From Candidatus Bathyarchaeota archaeon (GTDB lineage: Archaea > Thermoproteota > Bathyarchaeia > TCS64), in NCBI GenBank assembly GCA_030613835.1, contig JAUWLH010000107.1:1-5759 (forward strand): a DNA stretch of 5,759 bases, in the 5' to 3' direction. Under the pieces are notes generated by a model. It searched no databases and was not told where the DNA came from. It saw nothing but the letters and a program-made list of their open reading frames with translations. Positions 1-5,707 of the stretch are shown piece by piece; the first letter of the stretch is position 1; the number at the start of each line of letters is the position of its first letter. The position numbers were made by a program, and so were the translations under genes.

Positions 1-1103
1 GCAGCGTGGGGACCTGGACCGAGCTTACCACGGAGAAGCCGTACATCAAGGAGAAGGCGGCCACGGTGTTCTCCATCGAGGGGAACGATATCAGGATAGC
101 GTACCCCATTGAGCTGTTCGAGCCAGGCAATATGCCAAACATCCTCAGCAGTGTCGCTGGGAATGTCTTCGGGTTGGAGGACGTCGCAAACCTCCGCCTC
201 AACGACATAACCTTCCCCAAGGAGCTTATCAGTAGCTTCAAGGGGCCAAAGTACGGCATCCAGGGCGTCAGGGAGATAACGGGGGTATATGGCAGACCCC
301 TTGTGGGCACCATAGTCAAGCCCAAGCTGGGTCTCGTGGTCAGGGACCACGCCAAGGTGGCATATGATTCGTGGCTGGGCGGCTGCGACGTGGTCAAGGA
401 CGACGAGAACCTGAGCAGCCAAAAGTTCAACCCATTCGAGGAGAGGGTCATAGAGACCATCGAGCAGAGGGACAGGGCTGAGTCCGAGACTGGGGAGAAG
501 AAGGTCTACCTCATCAATGTCACGGCTGAGCTTGAGGTGATGAAGAAGAGGGCCCAGTTCGTCCAGGACGTGGGTGGGCGTTATATGATGATAGACATCC
601 TCACAACTGGATGGAGCAGCCTCCAGACCATGAGGGACGTGGGCTTCAAGCTTATAATCCACGCCCATAGGGCGGGGCACGCCGCGTACACTAGGAGCCA
701 CGTCCACGGCATCAACATGGTGGTATTAGCCAGGGTATCGAGGTTACTAGGGGTTGACCAGCTCCACATCGGCACCGCCGTGGGAAAGATGGCCGAGACC
801 AAGGACGAGGTGCTGGCAAACAAGGAGGCGTGCGTCGAGCCCATGGGTGACATAAAGCCTGTGCTCCCAGTGGCCTCCGGCGGACTGCACCCTGGGATGG
901 TCCCCAAGTTGATCGAGTATTTCGGCAATGATACCGTGATCCAGGCAGGCGGTGGGATACATGGTCACCCTGATGGAACCGTCAAGGGCGCTAAAGCCCT
1001 TCGTCAGGCAGTCGATGCCGCCGTCGCAGGAATACCTCTGGAAGAGTACGCAAAGACCCATGGGGAGCTAGGCAAGGCCCTCACCAAGTGGCCCGTGCTC
1101 TAA
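1..1103 (+). CDS. rbcL: RuBisCO large chain, archaeal form III type (5' partial)
   Basis: Ribulose-1,5-bisphosphate carboxylase, which adds CO2 to RuBP to give two 3-phosphoglycerates; in archaea it usually acts in the AMP/nucleoside salvage pathway. The gene is cut by the left edge: the frame is open from base 3, and SVGTWTE is the family's internal (S/T)GTWT motif, so about 50-60 N-terminal residues are missing. The GTG at 6 is not the true start. Counting that GTG as residue 1, equivalents of the spinach catalytic residues are T3/W4 (T65/W66), N53 (N123), K105 and K107 in VKPKLGL (K175/K177), K131-D133-E134 in VKDDEN (carbamylated K201, Mg ligands D203/E204), H221-R222 (H294/R295), H254 (H327), K261 of loop 6 (K334), S291-G293 (S379/G381) and G316-G317 (G403/G404). 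The full set argues for a true carboxylase and against a form IV RuBisCO-like protein. Loop 6 reads GKMAET instead of the usual GK(L/M)EG. There is no small-subunit gene nearby. Subform III-a or III-b is not resolved by eye. Confidence 0.96.
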   Translation, partial: SVGTWTELTTEKPYIKEKAATVFSIEGNDIRIAYPIELFEPGNMPNILSSVAGNVFGLEDVANLRLNDITFPKELISSFKGPKYGIQGVREITGVYGRPLVGTIVKPKLGLVVRDHAKVAYDSWLGGCDVVKDDENLSSQKFNPFEERVIETIEQRDRAESETGEKKVYLINVTAELEVMKKRAQFVQDVGGRYMMIDILTTGWSSLQTMRDVGFKLIIHAHRAGHAAYTRSHVHGINMVVLARVSRLLGVDQLHIGTAVGKMAETKDEVLANKEACVEPMGDIKPVLPVASGGLHPGMVPKLIEYFGNDTVIQAGGGIHGHPDGTVKGAKALRQAVDAAVAGIPLEEYAKTHGELGKALTKWPVL

Positions 1104-2020
1104 TCAAGTAACCACGGATAGTGCCTGTGGATGGCCTCAAGTATGCTGTGGGGGCTAATTATTCCCTCCTCTGAGATGAGTCCGCTGACGTAGTCACGAC
1201 GGGTCACATCGAACGCCGGATTCCTGATGTTCAGTCCCTCGGGTGAGTCCGCCCATATCTCGTCGGTGTTCCTCTCCTCTATCGCCTCGTAGTGGCCGTG
1301 GATGGTGATTGGCTCGAACTTGAGCAGGGTCCCGAGGACGTAGAAAGGTATTCTTGCCTCATAGGCGGCTAACGCGACCTGGCTCGTCCCAATCTTGTTG
1401 ATTATGTTGCCCTCGCTTGTCAAGGCGTCGCAGCCCACGATTACAAAGTCTACCTCCTTCATATAGTGGCTTGCCGCCGAATCTACTATTATGGTGGTGT
1501 CTATCCCGGCCTCGACGAGTTCCCTTGAGGTTATCCTTCCCTGGTACTTGGGCCTGGTCTCGGTGTTGATGACCTTGAACTTCTTTCCCATCTCGTGTGC
1601 AAGCATCAGCGATCCCGTGACTGCGCTGCTGTGGCAGTGGGTTAGTATGATATCCCCGTCCCTGATGCGCTTGGCCCCTATCTCCATAATACGTTGTCTG
1701 CCGCCCTGATACATCTCCAGTATCCGCTCCTCGATCTGGGTCACCACCTCCTTGAAGCTGTCCCTGCTGCTGGGGGCCTCGGCGGTGAGATGGCTCCTGA
1801 TGTACTTGAGGCCGTTCCTCATCATGGGCTCGGTTGCCCTGGACTCCACGAGCATCCTGGTTGCCTCGATGAGCACGTGGTCCACTTCTTCTTTGGATCC
1901 CTCAAAGTCCCTGAGCTCCTGGGAGAGGGCCTTGACGGCCGAGATGGCGATATTAGTGGCTCCCTGTATCTCCAGTCTCTTGATCCTACCGGAGACGCCT
2001 GGAACGGTTTTTAGAATCAT
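1100..2020 (-). CDS. Ribose-1,5-bisphosphate isomerase (eIF2B-alpha-like family)
   Basis: Cytosolic isomerase converting ribose-1,5-bisphosphate to ribulose-1,5-bisphosphate, the RuBisCO substrate, in the archaeal AMP pathway. With the ATG at 2020 as start the protein is 306 residues; the characterised Thermococcus kodakarensis enzyme has about 322. An N-terminal helical part (1-~110) precedes the Rossmann-like eIF2B domain. The proposed catalytic Cys lies in THCHSSA (C129) and the catalytic Asp in VGCDAL (D198). These match C133 and D202 of the T. kodakarensis enzyme with the same offset of four. Other family motifs are ETRPKYQGR (154-162), NKIGT (208-212) and NPAFDVT (267-273). The RGAPA-type motif of methylthioribose-1-phosphate isomerase is not seen, and the HCH cysteine favours this enzyme over a plain eIF2B subunit. 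The longer reading from TTG at 2068 (322 residues) is rejected because a TATA box at 2043-2050 lies inside it, about 26 bases before the ATG. The gene converges on RuBisCO with overlapping stops. Confidence 0.92.
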   Translation of the reverse strand: MILKTVPGVSGRIKRLEIQGATNIAISAVKALSQELRDFEGSKEEVDHVLIEATRMLVESRATEPMMRNGLKYIRSHLTAEAPSSRDSFKEVVTQIEERILEMYQGGRQRIMEIGAKRIRDGDIILTHCHSSAVTGSLMLAHEMGKKFKVINTETRPKYQGRITSRELVEAGIDTTIIVDSAASHYMKEVDFVIVGCDALTSEGNIINKIGTSQVALAAYEARIPFYVLGTLLKFEPITIHGHYEAIEERNTDEIWADSPEGLNIRNPAFDVTRRDYVSGLISEEGIISPHSILEAIHRHYPWLLD

Positions 2021-2042
2021 CAATAAACGGTTAGTGTTTACG

Positions 2043-2050
2043 TTTTTAAA
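2043..2050 (-). promoter_or_regulatory. TATA box of the isomerase gene, inside a symmetric element
   Basis: On the minus strand this reads TTTAAAAA, centred about 26.5 bases before the ATG at 2020, so transcription should begin at or next to the start codon (leaderless mRNA). The box is the core of a perfect inverted repeat at 2040-2053, ACGTTT-TT-AAACGT. Imperfect outer arms TAGT (2032-2035) and ACTA (2057-2060) flank it. The symmetry may be an operator over the box or may simply reflect an AT-rich core. Confidence 0.7.
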
Positions 2051-2067
2051 CGTGTTACTATGGGTCA

Positions 2068-2079
2068 AGGGCTCGCCCT
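2068..2079. repeat. Short palindrome in the divergent intergenic region
   Basis: AGGGC-TC-GCCCT is a 5-bp inverted repeat with a two-base spacer. It lies between the isomerase TATA element and the TFB promoter. It is GC-rich within an AT-rich intergenic stretch and could be a protein-binding site. It is short enough to be chance, and no function is assigned. Confidence 0.3.
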
Positions 2080-2124
2080 ATATTATGGGGAAGATGTCAA
2101 CGATAACGCATGAATAAAGTAACA

Positions 2125-2132
2125 TTTATAAG
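2125..2132 (+). promoter_or_regulatory. TATA box of the TFB gene
   Basis: TTTATAAG is a near-consensus archaeal box A, preceded by purine-rich AAAGTAAC that could serve as the TFB recognition element. The expected transcription start, about 27 bases downstream of the box centre, is near 2155-2157. That gives a leader of roughly 46-48 bases before the GTG at 2203. The other three gene starts with visible promoters in this window appear leaderless. Confidence 0.65.
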
Positions 2133-2158
2133 TGATGTCGTAGGAGGCTTCACTGTAA

Positions 2159-2177
2159 TATGGGTAAAATACCCATA
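2159..2177 (+). promoter_or_regulatory. Perfect 8-bp inverted repeat in the predicted TFB leader
   Basis: TATGGGTA-AAA-TACCCATA is an uninterrupted 8-bp dyad with a 3-base loop, starting within a few bases of the predicted transcription start and ending 13 bases before the ribosome-binding site. As DNA it could be an operator just downstream of the start site, blocking polymerase recruitment or escape. As RNA it would form a 5'-terminal hairpin. The sequence shows the symmetry; the role is inferred. Confidence 0.5.
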
Positions 2178-2190
2178 GGTAAATCTTTTA

Positions 2191-2194
2191 GGAG
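2191..2194 (+). promoter_or_regulatory. Ribosome-binding site of the TFB gene
   Basis: GGAG, within TTAGGAGT, lies 8 bases before the GTG at 2203. It fixes that GTG as the start. The same frame has a stop (TAG) at 2176-2178 and no ATG, GTG or TTG between it and 2203. The site agrees with a leadered transcript for this gene. Confidence 0.65.
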
Positions 2195-2202
2195 TAAACA
2201 AA

Positions 2203-3159
2203 GTGAACCGAATAAATAAAGAAAAGGAGGACATTGCGTCCAGCTGCCCCAACTGCGGAGGCAGCAAGATAGTGAACGACAGACAGACGGGGGAACGTGT
2301 CTGCGTCTCATGTGGCCTAGTGGTAACTGATATCATCATGGACACAGGCCCCGAGTACAGGGTATTCAACCTCCAGGAAAACGACAGAAGAAGAACAGGG
2401 ACAGGCTACAGCTACAGCATCTACGACAAGGGACTATCAACAGTCATCAAGGGAGACAAGGACGCCTCAGGAAAACGACTGGACTTTGAGACCCAGCGCA
2501 GGATGAAGAGGCTCCAGCGCCAGGACAACAGGAGTAAAGTAAACGAGACACACGCGCGGAACCTGAGCATCGCCATGGCGGAGCTGGACAGGCTCACCAG
2601 CGAGCTACACCTGCCGAGGAGCGTCAAGGAGAACGCGGCCCTCATCTACAGCAAGGCACTGCTGAAGGACCTCAACCGAGGCAGGAGCATCGACGCCTTC
2701 GTGGCAGCGAGCCTGTACGCCGCGTGCAGGCTGCTAAGCATACCCAGGCCACTCAAGGACGTCAGCATGGCAAGCAAGCGGCTCCACAGCGAAGTAGCCA
2801 TGACGTACAGGCTGATACACAAGGAGCTCAAGCTCAGACCACCGGTAGACGGGCCGTTCAAGTTCGTCCCAAGCATCGCGGCAAAGCTCAAGGTGACCCA
2901 GCCTACCGAGCAGACGGCCCTCAAAATCCTGAGGAAGGCCGACGAGATGAGGGAACTGACGGGCAAGGACCCCAGGGGCCTAGCCGCGGCTGCCCTGTAC
3001 ATGGCCTGCCAAGAGACGGGAGAGAAGCGGGTCCAGAGGCTAATCGCGAAAGCAGCGGGGACAACCGAGGTGACCCTGAGGAACCGGTACAGGGGACTCA
3101 AGGACGCACTCAACAAGATCCATGTCGATGCAGCCGAGCTAGTGCCGCATATAGCCTAG
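2203..3159 (+). CDS. tfb: Transcription initiation factor B (TFB, archaeal TFIIB homologue)
   Basis: General transcription factor that binds the TBP-TATA complex and the BRE and brings in RNA polymerase. The protein has 318 residues, a usual length. The N-terminal zinc ribbon has C15-X2-C18-X15-C34-X2-C37. The B-reader/linker follows with a family-typical RTG...YDKGLSTVI at 64-82, then a basic stretch around 91-112 (KRL...RRMKRLQRQ). Two cyclin-fold repeats cover roughly 117-212 and 218-312. The first contains RGRSIDAFVAASLYAACR (159-176). The second contains DPRGLAAAALYMAC and ends in the BRE-reading helix-turn-helix region TTEVTLRNRYRGL. All expected parts are intact, so it should be functional. 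GTG is the only possible start and has a good ribosome-binding site. Many archaea carry several TFBs; whether this is the housekeeping copy or a paralogue cannot be told here. It is divergent from the isomerase and 45 bases ahead of a transporter gene with its own promoter. Confidence 0.96.
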   Translation: MNRINKEKEDIASSCPNCGGSKIVNDRQTGERVCVSCGLVVTDIIMDTGPEYRVFNLQENDRRRTGTGYSYSIYDKGLSTVIKGDKDASGKRLDFETQRRMKRLQRQDNRSKVNETHARNLSIAMAELDRLTSELHLPRSVKENAALIYSKALLKDLNRGRSIDAFVAASLYAACRLLSIPRPLKDVSMASKRLHSEVAMTYRLIHKELKLRPPVDGPFKFVPSIAAKLKVTQPTEQTALKILRKADEMRELTGKDPRGLAAAALYMACQETGEKRVQRLIAKAAGTTEVTLRNRYRGLKDALNKIHVDAAELVPHIA

Positions 3160-3178
3160 TTTTATTAACACATTTTTT
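3160..3178 (+). terminator. Probable T-rich terminator of the TFB gene
   Basis: Directly after the TFB stop come TTTT (3160-3163) and six T (3173-3178), with no stem before them. Archaeal polymerase can terminate on such oligo-T tracts. The second tract is also part of the next gene's TATA box, so the same bases may serve both roles. Confidence 0.4.
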
Positions 3179-3180
3179 AA
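3173..3180 (+). promoter_or_regulatory. TATA box of the first transporter gene
   Basis: TTTTTTAA (followed by G) is centred about 28 bases before the ATG at 3205, the archaeal TATA-to-start distance, so the mRNA is likely leaderless. There is no Shine-Dalgarno sequence before the ATG, which agrees. The 9-mer CATTTTTTA (3171-3179) recurs at the promoter of the second transporter (4443-4451). Confidence 0.6.
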
Positions 3181-3204
3181 GCCGACCACCCGTTTTTGTT
3201 GGTC

Positions 3205-4374
3205 ATGGCTAAACCCGTGGACAGGCAGCGTTCACTGTTTATGCTCATGATAGTTCAACTCATCACCAACTTCCGTGGGGGCATCATATCACCCATATTG
3301 AGCCTGTTCGTCCGCAGCCAGGGGCTATCACTGGCTCAGATCGGGCTCCTAGGCACTGCATCGATGCTTGGATGGTTCATTTGGGAGCCGTTCATGGGGG
3401 TGATAGCCGATAGGTGGAACAAGCGGTGGATGCTGGCTGGGTCCCTGCTGCTTACCACGATTCTCTACGGGATCTATCCCATGGCCCAGGGGCTTGGTTT
3501 CTTCTTGGTCCTAGAGTTCCTGAAGACTAGCATCATGTCGGCGTACAGCATACCCATTAAGGCATTGGCGGCCGAGCTTCTCCCGTCTGAGGACCGGGGC
3601 AAGGCTTACGGCAGGTACATGACGGTCATCGGTCTGGGTGGGATGATCAGCCCTCTCATCGGGGGATACTTGTCGGAGGTTTTCGGGTACGCTCTACCTT
3701 TCTATGTAGCGGCAGCCGTAGGGCTCATCGGGATATATGCGGTGTTCTCCATCCAGTACGAGGAGCCCGAGACTACTTCAACGGGAAACGGGTTCGGTGA
3801 CATGAGGAGCGTCCTAACGGGGCCCATCCTCAGGATCTTTAGCGTCAGGGGTCTGTTCTTCTTCAACGTGGGCTTCGTCCATAACTTCCTTCCTGTCTTC
3901 CTCAACGAGTCCGCCCTCTACTCGGCATCTGAATCGCAGATCGGCGCGTTCTTCAGCATTTTCAGTCTTGCGGGGGCTGCGGGGCGGTCGATCCTGGGTG
4001 ACCTCTGTGACAGACTGGGAAACAAGAAGCTCATCATCGCGTCACTCCTGGGATGGGTGGCCAGTTACGGGGTGCTCAGGTACACAGGGGGAATCTATCT
4101 CATGTACCTCGTCGGGGTGATGCAGGGACTGAGCTGGGCTGCCGCCGATACCAGCATGATGCTACACCTCATATCGGTGATGAATAAGGACCGCTCAGGA
4201 TTGATTATGGGCCTGTACTCTGAGGCCGAAAACATCGGCGGCTTGATCTCAACACCGACAGTGGGTTATCTGTACCAGAGCATGGGGGCGGGTGTTAGCA
4301 TGTGGTTCGTAATCATCGCTCTGGCTTTGAACGCTGTCTACTCTGTCTGGGCTATTCAGGAAGACCCGTCTTGA
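3205..4374 (+). CDS. Major facilitator superfamily transporter, 12 helices
   Basis: Membrane secondary transporter of 389 residues with a 12-helix pattern in two six-helix halves, split by a hydrophilic loop at about 184-209. The loop 2-3 signature (motif A) is GVIADRWNKR at 65-74, and a second copy, GDLCDRLGNKK at 265-275, sits between helices 8 and 9. Helix 5 has GMISPLIGG (146-154), which resembles the antiporter motif C (GxxxGPxxGG) with Ser in place of Gly. This hints at a drug:H+ antiporter-like exporter, but the substrate cannot be named. I chose the ATG at 3205 because it fits the leaderless promoter; a TTG at 3196 would add three residues. The gene follows TFB but seems separately transcribed. 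No soluble binding protein or ABC component is nearby. Confidence 0.9.
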   Translation: MAKPVDRQRSLFMLMIVQLITNFRGGIISPILSLFVRSQGLSLAQIGLLGTASMLGWFIWEPFMGVIADRWNKRWMLAGSLLLTTILYGIYPMAQGLGFFLVLEFLKTSIMSAYSIPIKALAAELLPSEDRGKAYGRYMTVIGLGGMISPLIGGYLSEVFGYALPFYVAAAVGLIGIYAVFSIQYEEPETTSTGNGFGDMRSVLTGPILRIFSVRGLFFFNVGFVHNFLPVFLNESALYSASESQIGAFFSIFSLAGAAGRSILGDLCDRLGNKKLIIASLLGWVASYGVLRYTGGIYLMYLVGVMQGLSWAAADTSMMLHLISVMNKDRSGLIMGLYSEAENIGGLISTPTVGYLYQSMGAGVSMWFVIIALALNAVYSVWAIQEDPS

Positions 4375-4424
4375 TGGACTAACCGGGTATCAAGTTGTAA
4401 TTAGGGTTTCCATGTTGGGTTCCG

Positions 4425-4433
4425 TTTCTTTTT
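4425..4433 (+). terminator. Possible T-rich terminator of the first transporter gene
   Basis: TTTCTTTTT lies 50 bases after the stop at 4374, without an evident stem, and fits the oligo-T type of archaeal terminator. It is followed by the next gene's promoter, which supports separate transcription of the two transporters. Confidence 0.35.
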
Positions 4434-4445
4434 GGTAAGTCCCAT

Positions 4446-4453
4446 TTTTTATA
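4446..4453 (+). promoter_or_regulatory. TATA box of the second transporter gene
   Basis: TTTTTATA is centred about 25.5 bases before the GTG at 4475 and only 16.5 bases before the GTG at 4466. The spacing favours 4475 as the translation start of a leaderless mRNA. No Shine-Dalgarno sequence is seen. The flanking 9-mer CATTTTTTA matches the first transporter's promoter. Confidence 0.6.
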
Positions 4454-4474
4454 CTCGTCGTACCCGTGTCTGTT

Positions 4475-5707
4475 GTGTCACTTCAGGGCGTCCGCGAGTT
4501 CTTTGATAATAGAAACATCGTCATCATCATGTTTACCCAGGCACTGAGCATGTTTCTCGCTTGGCTCTGGTGGCCCTACAAGAGCCTCTTCATCCTTGAG
4601 CTAGGGGCCACAAACGAGATTCTTGGCCTATTAGTGATGGTGGAGACCCTAGGTGGGATGTTTTTCCAGATACCCGGGGGCGTCTTGGCTGACAGGTATG
4701 GCAGGAAGCGGGTGATCATCGCTGCAGCGGTGCTAAGCTTTGGTTCACCCCTCATCTACCTATTCGCAGGGGAATGGATTCAACTGGCACCTGCGATGAT
4801 ACTCTCCTCAGCCTCATCCCTGAGCAGGGGCGCATTGAACGCCTTGATCGCGGAGAGCCTACCCACCGATAAACGCGGCGCCGGGTTCGCCGCAATAAGT
4901 TTCGTACAGAAGATACCAAACGTGTTCACTGGGATCGTCGGTGGGGTGATAATGGACCATTTCGGCGTCATACCAGGGGTTAGAGTGGTCTTGACCGGCG
5001 TTATCGCTGTCTCCGCTCTCAGTGTGGTCGTATACTGGATGTTCCTTGAAGAGACCCTACCCCCAGGGGCAAGAAGGGACACGAAGTTGGATCTCAATCT
5101 TGGCAGCATCCGGGAACTGGGGTCGATGCCAAGGGAAGCATGGGTTTTAACCATAGTCGCTGGGCTTAGTTCCTTCTCAGTTAGGATGGTTTTCAGCTTC
5201 ACAGTTCCTTACGTCATCAACATCATGGGGCTTTCAAAGACCGAGTACGGGGCGATTAGCACCGTCGTGAGTATGGTTTCCCTGTTCCTGACGCTCCCTG
5301 GTGGAGTGCTAAGTGACAGGATAGGTAGGAAGCAGACGGTGATCATCAGCAGGGTCATAGCGAGCCTGAGCACCATTGGCGTCCCCCTGAGCGGTAACGT
5401 GTTTACGCTTGGGGCTTTCAGGGTCACGGGGAGCATTGGCTCGGGCCTCGGAGGGACCTTCATGAGGGTAAGGGGCGGCCCCGTTTGGCAGGCCCTTGTG
5501 GCCGACATGACCCCCGTCGAGGGGAGGGCTAGGATGATGGGGCTCATGGGCACCTTCGTGAGCATCATTGGCACACCGGCCAGCTATGCTGGTGGCTACC
5601 TCTACGACAACGTGTCCCCGGAGGCCCCCTTCTACGCGAGTTTCTTGTTGAATACGGTGGGCACATTGCTTATCTTGGTGTTACTGAAACCAAAGGAGGA
5701 CTCCTGA
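4475..5707 (+). CDS. Major facilitator superfamily transporter, 12 helices
   Basis: Second membrane transporter of the same superfamily, 410 residues from the chosen GTG. The hydrophobic pattern gives 12 helices in two halves, with a central charged loop at about 195-222. Motif A is close to consensus in both halves: GVLADRYGRKR at 69-79 between helices 2 and 3, and GVLSDRIGRK at 277-286 between helices 8 and 9. Helix 1 is aromatic-rich (AWLWWPY). A motif C like that of drug antiporters is not clear, so direction and substrate are open. By eye it is not a close copy of the preceding transporter: they share the family motifs but little else, so a recent duplication is unlikely. The start at 4475 is picked from promoter spacing; starting at 4466 would add three residues. 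The gene ends 52 bases before the right edge, in a tail where I see no further feature. Confidence 0.9.
   Translation: MSLQGVREFFDNRNIVIIMFTQALSMFLAWLWWPYKSLFILELGATNEILGLLVMVETLGGMFFQIPGGVLADRYGRKRVIIAAAVLSFGSPLIYLFAGEWIQLAPAMILSSASSLSRGALNALIAESLPTDKRGAGFAAISFVQKIPNVFTGIVGGVIMDHFGVIPGVRVVLTGVIAVSALSVVVYWMFLEETLPPGARRDTKLDLNLGSIRELGSMPREAWVLTIVAGLSSFSVRMVFSFTVPYVINIMGLSKTEYGAISTVVSMVSLFLTLPGGVLSDRIGRKQTVIISRVIASLSTIGVPLSGNVFTLGAFRVTGSIGSGLGGTFMRVRGGPVWQALVADMTPVEGRARMMGLMGTFVSIIGTPASYAGGYLYDNVSPEAPFYASFLLNTVGTLLILVLLKPKEDS

Noticed and set aside
6..8. GTG as the start codon of RuBisCO
   Set aside because: It encodes the Val in SVGTWT, an internal motif; the frame is open to the window edge and the N-terminal domain is missing, so the gene is cut by the edge.
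581..1061. Long minus-strand open frames within RuBisCO
   Set aside because: They lie entirely opposite a strongly conserved gene, have no recognisable domains, and are explained by GC-rich codon structure.
1..1103. RuBisCO-like protein (form IV) without carboxylase activity
   Set aside because: The carbamylated Lys, Mg-binding Asp/Glu, loop 6 Lys, His-Arg pair and phosphate-binding glycines are all present.
1100..2020. Methylthioribose-1-phosphate isomerase or a plain eIF2B alpha subunit
   Set aside because: The RGAPA-type motif is absent, the HCH cysteine and GCD aspartate match ribose-1,5-bisphosphate isomerase, and the neighbouring gene is RuBisCO.
1491..2117. Plus-strand open frames opposite the isomerase
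   Set aside because: No domains or convincing start signals; they are antisense shadows of the isomerase gene.
2159..2177. The TFB leader dyad as an intrinsic terminator of an upstream transcript
   Set aside because: No T-run follows it and no plus-strand gene precedes it; RuBisCO ends more than 1 kb upstream, before a convergent gene.
2646..3212. Alternative-frame open reading frames over the TFB gene on both strands
   Set aside because: Their compositions are odd (Gln/Gly/Arg-rich or Ser/Leu-rich) with no motifs, and the TFB frame is unambiguous.
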